The translations under genes were made by a program, and so were the position numbers. From Paenibacillus sp. HWE-109 (GTDB taxonomy: Bacteria; Bacillota; Bacilli; Paenibacillales; NBRC-103111): DNA of 64,000 nucleotides. Below, in pieces: positions 9,619 through 18,030 of this stretch (its first letter is position 1; each line of letters starts with the position of its first letter). The notes below the pieces were generated by a model, which worked only from the letters and a program-made list of their open reading frames with translations, did not search any database and had not been told where the DNA came from. The stretch covers positions 5,208,001-5,272,000 of the forward strand of contig NZ_CP091881.1 of NCBI RefSeq assembly GCF_022163125.1. Direction: 5' to 3'.

Positions 9619-12600
9619 TTATTTCACTCTGACGGAATCCTTCCCCATAATCGTCTCGATCATGCGGATCAGATCGCTGGAGGGATCGACCAAATATTGG
9701 TCGCTCAGGGCCAAGAGCTTGTTGCTGCTTTCGTAGAAAAGCGCAACCGCGAGCGGCCCCTTGTACAGCTTCAGCAGCGCCTTCAGCTGCAAGAGCTTAT
9801 CCGGCTGCTCGCAGTCAGCCGTGATCTTGACGAACACCCGCTGCGCCTTCGGCTCCGCAGCGGGAGCTTCTTGGCGGCCCGCTGCCGGGGCCGCCTGAAC
9901 GGCAGCCGCCGCGCGCGCTGACCGGTCGCTGACAGAGTCAGCTGACCGCCTGGGCGCCCCAGGCTGCCGCCGAATCCGCTGGACACCCGCAGGGTCGTCC
10001 AGCGCGACCACCTGCTCCGCGAGCAGCTTGGGCGGGTCCTCGTCCTGCAGCTGCAGCTTCGCCCGCACAAGGACGAGCCTGCCCTTCTGCACGAGCGGAG
10101 CCGCGTTCTTCCAGGTCTCGGGGAATAGCACCACCTCGACCTTGTCTATCCGATCCTCCAGCTCCATGAAAGCCATCGGCTGGCCCTTCTTGGTGACGAT
10201 CGTCTTATTGGACAGAATCATCCCCGCGACAATCACTTCACTGTTGTCCGGCAGTTCCTCCAATTGGTGCAGCATAACGGCTTCAATTTCCCCCAATTGC
10301 TGGGTGTAGGCATCAAGAGGATGACCCGAGATATACATACCAAGGAGCTCCTTCTCGAGCTCCAACTGCTTGCTTTGCGGCATCAGCGGAATGTTCGGAA
10401 CCTCCACTTCCCAGTTCGGCTCCTCTACGAAGCCAAAGAGATGAAGCTGCAAATCATCCCGTTCCTTGCGCCATTTGGTAGCAGAAGCGATGGTTTCGTC
10501 CAAGATGGCCATGAGCTGAGCTCTATGACCGCCAAGCGTATCGAAAGCTCCGCCCTGAATCAGCGATTCGATCACCCTTTTGTTGCAGACGCGCAAATCC
10601 ACCCGTCTACAGAAATCCAGCAAACTCTCGAACTTGTCTTTGTTGCGTTCGGTCAGAATGGCATCAATCGCCTGTGTACCTACATTCTTGATAGCAGCAA
10701 GACCAAAACGGATCGCTCCGGCTGACGAATCCGGCGTGAACACGGTTCTGCTGCCATTCACGTCCGGCGGCAGCACAGCCAGCTTCATTCGGCGGCATTC
10801 ATCCACATATTCAGCTACCTTCCTGTGATTGCCCATCACGGCCGTTAGCATCGAAGCCATGAAATAGATTGGATAATGTGCTTTGAGATAGGCTGTTTGG
10901 AACGCGAGAACGCCATAGGCCGTTGCATGCGCCCGTGGAAAGCCATAGTCCGCAAACCGAACAATCATATCGTACACATGATTCGCATCTTCCGCTTGGA
11001 AGCCTTGTTTCAAGCTGCCGGATACAAAGTGTGTCCGTTCTTCATCAAGTACTTCCCGCTTCTTCTTGGAAACCGCACGCCGCAGCAGATCTGCTTCCCC
11101 AAGGCTGAAGCCGGCCATTGAAGAAGCAATTTGCATAATTTGCTCTTGATAGACGATGATGCCGTACGTATCGCGCAGGATCGGCTCTAACGTTGGATGC
11201 GGATAGACGACTTCCACTTGCCCGTGTTTGCCATGTATATATTTAGGAATAAACTCCATCGGGCCTGGCCGATACAGCGCCAATACCGAGATGATATCTT
11301 CGAAGACGGAAGGCTTCAAATCCTTTAGCACTTTGCGAACGCCCGTCGACTCCAATTGGAAAACGCCGGTTGTTTCGCCTTTGCTAAGCATTCCGTAAGT
11401 AACAGCATCCTCATCCATGTCCAGGCTGTCAAAATCCAGCTTCACATCTTCCATCTGCTGAATCCAATCGACCGTCCGTTCAATAATGGAAAGCGTGCGC
11501 AAACCGAGGAAATCCATTTTGAGAAGCCCGATCGCTTCCAAATGCTCCATCGTATATTGCGTAAGCGCCGTCTGTGCTGTGCCTTCTTGAAGAGGCACAT
11601 ACTGCGTCAGCGGTTCTCTTGAAATGACCACACCCGCAGCATGCGTAGAGGCATGACGGGGCATCCCTTCTACGCGCATCGCCATCTCCAGCAATTCCGC
11701 TGTCTTGGGCTGTCTGGCGACTAAACCTTTCAAGTCAGTACTCACTTGCAAAGCTTCTGCCAACGTCATGCCCAATTGATTCGGTATGGCTTTGGCTGCG
11801 CGGTCTACATCTCCATAAGGGACATTGAGAACTCGGCCTACGTCTCTGACGGCAGCTTTGGCCGCCATGGTACCGAATGTAATGATCTGCGCCACGTGTT
11901 CATGTCCATATTTGCGGACCACGTAATCGATCACTTCATCCCGTCGTTCATCGCTGAAATCGATATCGATATCAGGCATCGTAATCCGTTCCGGATTCAG
12001 GAACCGCTCGAAGAGAAGCTTATAACGGAGCGGATCGACATTGGTGATTTTCAGCACATAGGCAACCAGGCTTCCAGCCGACGATCCCCTGCCGGGACCT
12101 GTCATGATATGTTTCTCATGAGCGAAGCGGATGAAGTCCCAGACGATCAGGAAGTAATCCGAAAAGCCCATATTCTCGATGACGCCGAGTTCGTAGGCCA
12201 GACGTTCCTCCGCTTGTCTGCGCAGCGCCGAATCAGGCTGCAGCCACTCCGGTTTAGAGCTGTAACGCTGCTCCAGCCCTTGCTTGCATAGCTGCTGCAA
12301 ATAAGCCCCGGCCGTCAGCGGCTCGGGAATCGGCTGAAAACGCGGCAGAATGGACTTGCCAAACTCCAGTTCCAGCTGACAGCGATCAGCGACGACAGAT
12401 GTATTGGCAAGCGCCTCAGGGACATGGACGAACAATCTTCTCATTTCTTCTTCGCTTTTGAGATACATCTGGCTTGTTCCCATGCGCAGCCGATCCGTGT
12501 CTTCCACGGTTTTGCCTGTCCCGATGCAGATCAGAATGTCCTGCATCACATGATCCGGTTCTGTGACATAATGCACGTCATTCGTAGCAATTAACGGGAT

Positions 12601-13191
12601 ACCTGTTTCTTTACTGAGTTCGATCATCGCGATCATGACCTTTTTCTGCTCAATCATGCCGTGATCCTGAATCTCAAGAAAGAAATCTTCGCCAAAGATA
12701 TCGCGGTAGCGCTCGGCCGCCTTCCTAGCTTCATCTGGGCGATTGTGCAGCAAATGCTGGGAGACCTCGCTCCCCAGGCAGGAGCTTAGGCAAATCAATC
12801 CCTCGGCATGTTTGGCCAAATGTTCCAGATCAATCCGCGGTTTATAGTGAAAGCCCTGCAAATGTCCGATCGAACAGAGCTTCATCAGATTTTGATAGCC
12901 TGCATTATTTTTGGCAAGCAGAATCAGGTGATAAATAGGCTGTTCCTGTCTCGTCCCTTTATCCCGAATCGAACCCGCCGTGAAATAAACCTCACAGCCG
13001 ATAATCGGTTTAATGCCTTTTTGCTTACAAGCTTTATAGAACGCAATTGCGCCATACATTACCCCGTGATCCGTGAGCGCCAGAGAGGTCATGCCCAGAT
13101 CAGCCGCTTGTGTTACAAGCTCCTCCATACGTGCTGCACCATCTAATAAACTGTATTCACTATGAACGTGCAAATGGACAAACGAACTCAT
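9619..13191 (-). CDS. dnaE: DNA polymerase III subunit alpha (DnaE)
   Basis: About 1190 residues. It begins MSSFVHLHVHSEYSLLDGA, the PHP domain, followed by the polymerase palm with GPGRGSSAGSLVAY and the catalytic PDIDIDFSDERRDEVIDYV. Finger and helix-hairpin-helix regions come next, and an OB-fold follows near residue 990 (EVIVAGMILSNK). A Pro/Ala/Arg-rich linker (about residues 1070-1115), encoded by unusually GC-rich DNA, separates the OB fold from the C-terminal tail. I prefer the second ATG (13191): GGGAGG is 8 bases before it but only 2 bases before the ATG two codons earlier. This is the DnaE-type error-prone/initiation polymerase of Firmicutes, distinct from PolC. Confidence 0.97.
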   Translation of the reverse strand: MSSFVHLHVHSEYSLLDGAARMEELVTQAADLGMTSLALTDHGVMYGAIAFYKACKQKGIKPIIGCEVYFTAGSIRDKGTRQEQPIYHLILLAKNNAGYQNLMKLCSIGHLQGFHYKPRIDLEHLAKHAEGLICLSSCLGSEVSQHLLHNRPDEARKAAERYRDIFGEDFFLEIQDHGMIEQKKVMIAMIELSKETGIPLIATNDVHYVTEPDHVMQDILICIGTGKTVEDTDRLRMGTSQMYLKSEEEMRRLFVHVPEALANTSVVADRCQLELEFGKSILPRFQPIPEPLTAGAYLQQLCKQGLEQRYSSKPEWLQPDSALRRQAEERLAYELGVIENMGFSDYFLIVWDFIRFAHEKHIMTGPGRGSSAGSLVAYVLKITNVDPLRYKLLFERFLNPERITMPDIDIDFSDERRDEVIDYVVRKYGHEHVAQIITFGTMAAKAAVRDVGRVLNVPYGDVDRAAKAIPNQLGMTLAEALQVSTDLKGLVARQPKTAELLEMAMRVEGMPRHASTHAAGVVISREPLTQYVPLQEGTAQTALTQYTMEHLEAIGLLKMDFLGLRTLSIIERTVDWIQQMEDVKLDFDSLDMDEDAVTYGMLSKGETTGVFQLESTGVRKVLKDLKPSVFEDIISVLALYRPGPMEFIPKYIHGKHGQVEVVYPHPTLEPILRDTYGIIVYQEQIMQIASSMAGFSLGEADLLRRAVSKKKREVLDEERTHFVSGSLKQGFQAEDANHVYDMIVRFADYGFPRAHATAYGVLAFQTAYLKAHYPIYFMASMLTAVMGNHRKVAEYVDECRRMKLAVLPPDVNGSRTVFTPDSSAGAIRFGLAAIKNVGTQAIDAILTERNKDKFESLLDFCRRVDLRVCNKRVIESLIQGGAFDTLGGHRAQLMAILDETIASATKWRKERDDLQLHLFGFVEEPNWEVEVPNIPLMPQSKQLELEKELLGMYISGHPLDAYTQQLGEIEAVMLHQLEELPDNSEVIVAGMILSNKTIVTKKGQPMAFMELEDRIDKVEVVLFPETWKNAAPLVQKGRLVLVRAKLQLQDEDPPKLLAEQVVALDDPAGVQRIRRQPGAPRRSADSVSDRSARAAAAVQAAPAAGRQEAPAAEPKAQRVFVKITADCEQPDKLLQLKALLKLYKGPLAVALFYESSNKLLALSDQYLVDPSSDLIRMIETIMGKDSVRVK

Positions 13192-13276
13192 CCGCATTTC
13201 CTCCCTTCGTACATTTATTCCTTATATTTTATCATATTGCAGCTAGGCAGTCCCATACAGTAAAAGAGGAGAGAGT

Positions 13277-13648
13277 TTGTCCTCCTATTCTAGCTGGAAG
13301 GGAAGCGATAAAGACATGTATGTCTTTTGGGCAAATATTATTTTGTATTTCTGCATTGCATTTGGGGTTGTGTTCGGAGGCAGTATGTTGAGCGGCATTG
13401 CCGCAGTGCTGACCCTTCAATCACCCACAGAGAAAATGATGGCGGTGTCCGAAAATATTAAAATATGGGCCATGGTAGCAGCCGTTGGCGGCACCATTGA
13501 TCCGATACGGTTTATTGAAAGCCACGTCGCTGTAGGGCATTTGAATCCGGCCATTAAACAAGTCATTCTCATTGTTATCGCCTTTATTGGCGCACAAATG
13601 GGAACTTCACTCATTCAAATGATTTGCAAGGGGGATCCTCAGCCTTGA
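13277..13648 (+). CDS. ytrH: Sporulation protein YtrH
   Basis: A 123-residue membrane protein matching the YtrH pattern: FGVVFGGSMLSG first span, KIWAMVAAVGGTIDPI, and QVILIVIAFIGAQMGTSLI last span. YtrH and YtrI are mother-cell proteins needed for efficient sporulation in Bacillus. A TTG at 13277 has AGAGGAGAG just upstream; ATG at 13316 (13 codons later) has a weaker GGAAGGGAAG, so the exact start is uncertain. It lies next to dnaE and divergent from it, as in Bacillus, and overlaps ytrI by TTGA. Confidence 0.88.
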   Translation: MSSYSSWKGSDKDMYVFWANIILYFCIAFGVVFGGSMLSGIAAVLTLQSPTEKMMAVSENIKIWAMVAAVGGTIDPIRFIESHVAVGHLNPAIKQVILIVIAFIGAQMGTSLIQMICKGDPQP

Positions 13649-14136
13649 GAATCCCTCCTTTTTCCCGATATCAACGTCACCTAATGGGCTTTGGACTGAT
13701 GGTTTCGGGAGCCATCATAGGGAGCGCCATTTATATGAGCATTCACCAGCATACCTATAACCAGCTCTATGTGGAGATGCATAAATATTTGGAAGAAAAC
13801 CGGGAGCTTCGCTTGGATATTGAGAATTTGAACAAAACCCGCAATAAACAGTCTTTGATCAATATCATCAACGTGCATCTGCTTCCCAAAAATCAAGATG
13901 ATCTAATCAGCGAAGATATTCAGAAAGAAATTGAAGGTGATGTGAAAAATGAGCTAAAGCTCGCCATTGGTCAAAAAGCCACCTACGTCAAGGATTCCCA
14001 GCCCCTCTATGAGCGGCTAATCACAGGTCGCACGTACATTTTGCATGATAAAAAATATATCGTTGAAGTGAAGTCTATCGTCTTGATCCAAACAGAACTG
14101 ACCGTCTGGATTACGGCGCAAGAAAAACGCACCTAG
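13645..14136 (+). CDS. ytrI: Sporulation membrane protein YtrI
   Basis: A 163-residue protein with one N-terminal membrane segment (MGFGLMVSGAIIGSAIYM) and then a predicted coiled region (YVEMHKYLEENRELRLDIENL) and a C-terminal soluble domain, the layout of YtrI. I start it at the TTG at 13645, which overlaps the ytrH stop as TTGA and has AAGGGGG 10 bases upstream; an earlier TTG at 13624 lacks a site. Role by family: partner of YtrH in the sporulating mother cell. Confidence 0.85.
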   Translation: MRIPPFSRYQRHLMGFGLMVSGAIIGSAIYMSIHQHTYNQLYVEMHKYLEENRELRLDIENLNKTRNKQSLINIINVHLLPKNQDDLISEDIQKEIEGDVKNELKLAIGQKATYVKDSQPLYERLITGRTYILHDKKYIVEVKSIVLIQTELTVWITAQEKRT

Positions 14137-14203
14137 GATTGCAATCTATGGCCAAAATCGCTAAAGTAGACAGTAAACTTACCTAAAAGGACGGATTGCG
14201 GTC

Positions 14204-14497
14204 ATGTATGCGATACAAATCACTTTATTCATTCTTATTTGCCTAATGTTGGCGCTCTCCGTGTACTTCAGCTTTCGCTCCAGACGTGAACAGGATGTTA
14301 CGAAGCGAGGTTTGTACTCGGCCCGCATGAATATTTGCATGGGTCTCATGCTCATTCTGATTGCCGTTACACAAATCTTCTTCTTCAGTGAATCCAGCTT
14401 CCGTCGGATCTTCGGCACCGTTCTCGTGCTGCTGGGCGTATTCAACGTCTTTGCAGGCATTCGCAACCATGGACATTTCGATCGTATGCAGCGTTAA
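14204..14497 (+). CDS. ytpI: YtpI-like small membrane protein
   Basis: 97 residues with three hydrophobic spans (ITLFILICLMLALSVYF, NICMGLMLILIAVTQIFFF, GTVLVLLGVFNVFAGI). Length, topology and position beside ytoI match YtpI of Bacillus. In B. subtilis nrnA lies in this neighbourhood; it is missing here. The last codons overlap the end of convergent ytoI by 4 bases. Function unknown. Confidence 0.75.
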   Translation: MYAIQITLFILICLMLALSVYFSFRSRREQDVTKRGLYSARMNICMGLMLILIAVTQIFFFSESSFRRIFGTVLVLLGVFNVFAGIRNHGHFDRMQR

Positions 14498-15822
14498 ATA
14501 ACCTGAGCTGTCAGCATGGCTTTGGAAACCAGCGCGCCGGCGTGATAAATTTCTACATCGATTTTGCCAAATTTACGGCTCACCTCAATGATGGTGGGTC
14601 GTATTTCTATTTTGGAATCAATTTGCAGCGGCTTTAGGAAATAGGTCGACATATTGTCCATGACCAAATCGCCCTTCTTGTGCTCCTGAACGATTCGATA
14701 GGCAGCTTGCGTCATCAAGGTCGTTAGTACCCCTTCAGAAACGGTACCCAAATGATTCGTCATCTGCGGAGTAATGATGCCATGAAACTGCAGCGCCCCT
14801 TTCTCGTCCCTAACTTCTTCCAAGCCAGACCAGATCAAGTCCTCGAAAGTTTCCCCATTCTGCGGTTGTTTCTGAATATACTGCATCGCTTTAAGGACAT
14901 CGCTGCGATTCAACACCCCGACCATCTTGCGGTTCGTGTCCACAACAGGCAGCAGTTCAATACCTTCCCATACCATCATGTGCGCTGCTGATGCTACCGA
15001 GGTCTGCGGCGTTACGGTTAGCGGACTTCGTGTCATGAGCTTTTCCACTGTTTGCAGAGAACCTGCTCCAACCATATCCTTGGACGTTACGACACCTATG
15101 ATCCGGTTCCATTCGTCCACAACGGGAAATCGGCTGTAGCCGGTATCTTCGGAAAGCCGCTGCCAATCCTTCAGCGTACTGTTGGCTTTCAGGGCGTAAA
15201 GGGAAGCGCCGGATGCCAGAATGTCTTCTACCAGCATAATTTTCTTCTTAATTAAGCGATCATAAATCGCTCTGTTGATCATAGACGCAATCGTAAAAGT
15301 GTCATAACTACTGGAGATAATAGGAAGTTCCAGCTTGTCTGCAAGCTGCTTAACCTCGGAACTGGTATCAAAACCACCCGTAATCAAGACGCCCGCACCT
15401 TGCTCCAATGCACAGATATGAGCCCTGTTCCGGTTGCCGACGATCAACAGGCTGCCTGCCTCAATGTAACGCATCATAGCATCTTGCTCCATCGCACCGA
15501 TGACGAACTTATGCAGCGTTTTGTGAAGACCGCGCGAGCCGCCGAGGACTTGTCCATCCACCATATTCACGACTTCTGCGAAAGTCAGTTTATCGATATT
15601 TTGCCGCAGCTTTTTCTCAACCCGGACGGTTCCGATCCGTTCTTTGGTTGAAACCAGACCTTGATTCTCTGCTTCCTTAATGGCGCGATAAGCGGTGCCT
15701 TCGCTGACTTCCATGTTCTTCGCAATCTTCCGAACGGAGATCCGGCTGCCAAGCTTGAGCGTCTCAATATAGCGCAAAATCTGTTCATGCTTCGTTAATG
15801 TATCTGCAGATTGTGAGTCCAA
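14494..15822 (-). CDS. ytoI: YtoI-like regulator: HTH, DRTGG, CBS pair and hotdog domain
   Basis: A 442-residue modular protein. Residues 1-70 form a winged helix of the GntR type (ISVRKIAKNMEVSEGTAYRAIKEAE). A DRTGG domain lies at about 75-190 (LLIVGNRNRAHICALEQGAGVLITGGF). Two CBS motifs are at about 200-315 (YSRFPVVDEWNRIIGVVTSKD and ELLPVVDTNRKMVGVLNRSD). A thioesterase-like hotdog domain occupies about 325-442. It matches B. subtilis YtoI in domain order. CBS and DRTGG domains commonly bind adenine nucleotides, so it may sense a nucleotide ligand and bind DNA; targets are unknown. A 10-bp direct repeat lies just upstream of its start. Confidence 0.9.
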   Translation of the reverse strand: MDSQSADTLTKHEQILRYIETLKLGSRISVRKIAKNMEVSEGTAYRAIKEAENQGLVSTKERIGTVRVEKKLRQNIDKLTFAEVVNMVDGQVLGGSRGLHKTLHKFVIGAMEQDAMMRYIEAGSLLIVGNRNRAHICALEQGAGVLITGGFDTSSEVKQLADKLELPIISSSYDTFTIASMINRAIYDRLIKKKIMLVEDILASGASLYALKANSTLKDWQRLSEDTGYSRFPVVDEWNRIIGVVTSKDMVGAGSLQTVEKLMTRSPLTVTPQTSVASAAHMMVWEGIELLPVVDTNRKMVGVLNRSDVLKAMQYIQKQPQNGETFEDLIWSGLEEVRDEKGALQFHGIITPQMTNHLGTVSEGVLTTLMTQAAYRIVQEHKKGDLVMDNMSTYFLKPLQIDSKIEIRPTIIEVSRKFGKIDVEIYHAGALVSKAMLTAQVI

Positions 15823-15847
15823 ACTGTTACACCTCTCTTACTGGTCA

Positions 15848-15867
15848 CTGTACTACTCTGTACTACT
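15848..15867. repeat. 10-bp direct repeat upstream of ytoI
   Basis: CTGTACTACT occurs twice in immediate tandem about 25 bases upstream of the ytoI start (minus-strand gene). One helical turn separates the two units, as expected for a head-to-tail operator. Function is inference. Confidence 0.5.
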
Positions 15868-15974
15868 AGTATACGCGTTCCCAAGAGGAAGAACAATTGC
15901 AAGTGATGCTCCTGAATTTAAAAAAGACTTAGCCTGCGGCGGGGTCTTCAAGTCCATGCACCTTCGCAAGCCTT

Positions 15975-16160
15975 CTTACGAACTCAATAACCTTTATTCG
16001 GCCAAAATGACTCATTCTGAAAATCTAATGAATGCCAGATGCGCTATTTCAAGCAATTGATAACTATTCGGGCAATAAAGCACCGGGTAACGCCAATCCA
16101 GTTCATTACATTTCCAAAGTAGCCATTTCCTCTTCGATAAGCATCCTACAGTTCATTAGA
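15975..16160. repeat. Dispersed intergenic repeat B, copy 1
   Basis: Starts CTTACGAACTCAATAACC and ends ATACAGTTC-like CTACAGTTCATTAGA. It shares several collinear blocks with 41044-41229: CTTACGAACTCA, CAGATGCGCTATTTCAA, TAACGCC followed by CAGTTCATTA, and AATAAGCA followed by ACAGTTC. The outer GAACT and AGTTC motifs are inverted. It is non-coding. Confidence 0.75.
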
Positions 16161-16317
16161 TACCACTCAAGACCGAAAACCTCCTAAGCAACAAGAGGCC
16201 TGCGGTGGACGTCAACAAAAAAGGTAGAACTCCTTAAATCCACCTTTATACTATTATTCTAAGAAAAGCGGTTTCGCCGCCCTGATAGATCAGTCTCTTC
16301 TTAGCGGCAAAACCTTG

Positions 16318-16556
16318 TAAGGGAACTAGGGGACGTTAATTAGGCAAAAAGTAGGGATGCGAGGGTAGTAGCGGAACTAAAGGGTCTTATTTCCACAAAA
16401 AGCGTTGAAATTCCCACGAAACAGCAAATTAACGTACTGTAGTTCCCTCAACCCTCTGATAATGACACTTTTGGCTCGAATAGCGCACCATAGTTCCCTT
16501 ACGTCCGCACGAGGCAGCTGGAGCAACTCCGCGTTCACTCCATAACATAAAAACTC
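16318..16556. repeat. Dispersed intergenic repeat A, copy 1
   Basis: Begins TAAGGGAACTAGGGGACG and is collinear with 25293-25550 over about 200 bases (blocks AATTAGGCAAAAAG, AGGGATGCGAGGGTA, GGGTCTTATTTCCACA, GTACTGTAGTTCC). Inverted AGGGAACTA / TAGTTCCCT motifs recur at its ends and interior, suggesting a foldable, possibly mobile non-coding element. Confidence 0.8.
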
Positions 16557-16654
16557 TATAATTTAAAAAAATCCAATCCTATTGGATTGGATGCTCTATT
16601 CACAGTATACCAAACATATGTTCGAAGTCAAAATAGAAATCTCTAATTTTTATC

Positions 16655-16819
16655 GTGTCGGTGATTGTGTTGGTGTTGGTGTTCGTGTTGGTGTTGGTGT
16701 TGGTGTTGGTGTTGGTGTTGGTGTTGGTGTTGGTGTTGGTGTTGGTGTTGGTGTTGGTGTTGGTGTTGGTGTTGGTGTTCGTGTTCGTGTTGGTGTTGGT
16801 GTTGGTGTCGGTGTCGGTG
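16655..16819. repeat. GGTGTT hexamer array (about 27 units)
   Basis: A nearly perfect tandem array of GGTGTT, with a few GTTCGT and GTCGGT variants at both edges, covering about 165 bases. It starts 15 bases beyond the stop of the minus-strand membrane protein gene. The period of 6 keeps reading frames open, so apparent Val-Gly or Pro-Thr frames across it are not evidence of genes. Confidence 0.95.
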
Positions 16820-16834
16820 CCCTTATCCTTATCC

Positions 16835-17116
16835 TTACTTCCGAAATTGCAGCATTTTTCTGCGTCCCTGGACGAGCTGCTCCATTTGCCACTTTTTCAT
16901 CCGTTTGATGCGGCTTAGTTCTTTGCGTTTTTCTTCATCAACGCCCAAAATTTGATGCAAGTGAGAAGCAATAACAAGAAGCGCCAAAGCGATCCAAATC
17001 ACACTAAATATCATGGGCAATGATCCCATATCCGTTAAATTCAGTTGGGGAATAGAATAGAACAACATGCCAATCGCTAAGCTCATATACACCACATTTT
17101 TGAAGCCTTTCACCAT
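16835..17116 (-). CDS. Small two-span membrane protein of unknown function
   Basis: 93 residues starting [16 protein letters not shown]. Two hydrophobic spans are visible ([15 protein letters not shown] and [19 protein letters not shown]), then a strongly basic, charged C-terminal tail ([18 protein letters not shown]). ATG at 17116 has AAGGAG 7 bases upstream; a GTG two codons earlier is too close to that site. The stop is followed by further in-line TAA codons and then the hexamer array. I do not recognise the family. Confidence 0.7.
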   Translation of the reverse strand: MVKGFKNVVYMSLAIGMLFYSIPQLNLTDMGSLPMIFSVIWIALALLVIASHLHQILGVDEEKRKELSRIKRMKKWQMEQLVQGRRKMLQFRK

Positions 17117-17145
17117 GACCACACTCCTTTCACTTGGAAATCAAA

Positions 17146-17184
17146 GAACCTGTCTCCTACTCCATTCATTGTATGAGACAAGTT
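17146..17184 (-). terminator. Possible terminator after nitroreductase gene
   Basis: AACCTGTCTC and GAGACAAGTT can pair with one mismatch around a 17-base loop. On the minus strand a short TTCTTT run follows. Weak. Confidence 0.35.
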
Positions 17185-17218
17185 CTCGAGATATGAGTCC
17201 AAGCGTAAGATTAGCGAT

Positions 17219-17947
17219 CTACTCCACTTCGAAGCCTTGCGTGCTCAGGAACGCTTTCATGTGCTCGCGCGGCCGCTGCGCTTTGGCCGCCATTTCTTTG
17301 GACCAGGTCGTATCGACTTTGCCGTCCGAGCGTACGTGCATATAGTCGCGGATGCTCTCGTCGTACTCGTCGACCGCGACTTTGTTATCCGTATACCGAT
17401 TCTCATGGTATACGGCCTCAAGCGGCAGCCGCGGCCTTGGCAGCGGCTCTTGATCCGGCACGCCGATGCACATGCCGAAGACGGGGTACACCAGCTGCGG
17501 CAAGCCTAGCAGCGCGGAAACTTCGGCTGGCTTATTGCGCAGCCCGCCGATGTAGACCACGCCGAAGCCCAGCGACTCGGCCGCAACAGCGGCGTTCTGC
17601 GCAGCTAGTGCCGCATCGACAGTGGCAACGATGAAGTTCTCCGCATTACCGTTGACAGGCGTGTCGCCATGACGCTGAACAGCTTGCTCATAGCGATGCA
17701 AATCAGCGCACCAAACGAGAAATAGCGGACACTCGCTGACATAGGATTGATTGCCGGCCCATGCAGCCAATTGGCTCTTGAGCCCTTCGTCTGTGACATG
17801 GATAACACTGTAAGCTTGCATGTTGCTTGAGGTCGAAGCAGCTTGCGCCGACGCCAGAATCGCGTTCAACTGATCCTGACTTACGGGTTGATTCGTAAAT
17901 TTACGAATCGAGCGGTGATTTTGCAGTAAAGAAATGATTTCATTCAT
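17219..17947 (-). CDS. NAD(P)H-dependent FMN nitroreductase (NfsA/NfrA family)
   Basis: 242 residues. It starts with the family motif NHRSIRKFTNQPVS that binds FMN phosphate; AQAASTSSNMQAYSVIHV and the GFGVVYIGGLRNKPAEV block (about residues 126-143) place it in the NfsA/NfrA1 (YcnD) branch rather than NfsB. Such enzymes reduce flavins, quinones or nitro compounds. A GAAGGAAGG site precedes ATG. The middle of the gene (about 17240-17560) is notably GC-rich compared with its flanks. It lies upstream of a luciferase-like monooxygenase gene on the same strand, another FMN-using redox enzyme. Confidence 0.9.
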   Translation of the reverse strand: MNEIISLLQNHRSIRKFTNQPVSQDQLNAILASAQAASTSSNMQAYSVIHVTDEGLKSQLAAWAGNQSYVSECPLFLVWCADLHRYEQAVQRHGDTPVNGNAENFIVATVDAALAAQNAAVAAESLGFGVVYIGGLRNKPAEVSALLGLPQLVYPVFGMCIGVPDQEPLPRPRLPLEAVYHENRYTDNKVAVDEYDESIRDYMHVRSDGKVDTTWSKEMAAKAQRPREHMKAFLSTQGFEVE

Positions 17948-18030
17948 CGTATAACAACCTTCCTTCTATAAAGTGCCTTATATGAGAAAGTCTCCAAGGG
18001 TATGGTCGACAGATCAACTGTATGCTCTAT

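Larger units (their letters stand above)
15823..16834. other. Gene-free intergenic stretch carrying three repeat structures
   Basis: About 1 kb between ytoI and a small membrane protein gene. No credible coding frame was found outside simple repeats. It holds a copy of dispersed repeat B (15975-16160), a copy of dispersed repeat A (16318-16556), the GGTGTT hexamer array (16655-16819), and between them short hairpin-like stretches such as GCGGTTTCGCCGC near 16268. Confidence 0.8.

Noticed and set aside
13277..13316. Firm choice between TTG and ATG starts for ytrH
   Set aside because: Both have some ribosome-binding support; family length does not decide it, so I left the longer form with a note.
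16650..16892. Open frames across the GGTGTT array (Val-Gly, Cys-Trp or Pro-Thr repeats) on both strands
   Set aside because: A period-6 repeat leaves most frames open. No ribosome binding site or conserved domain supports translation.
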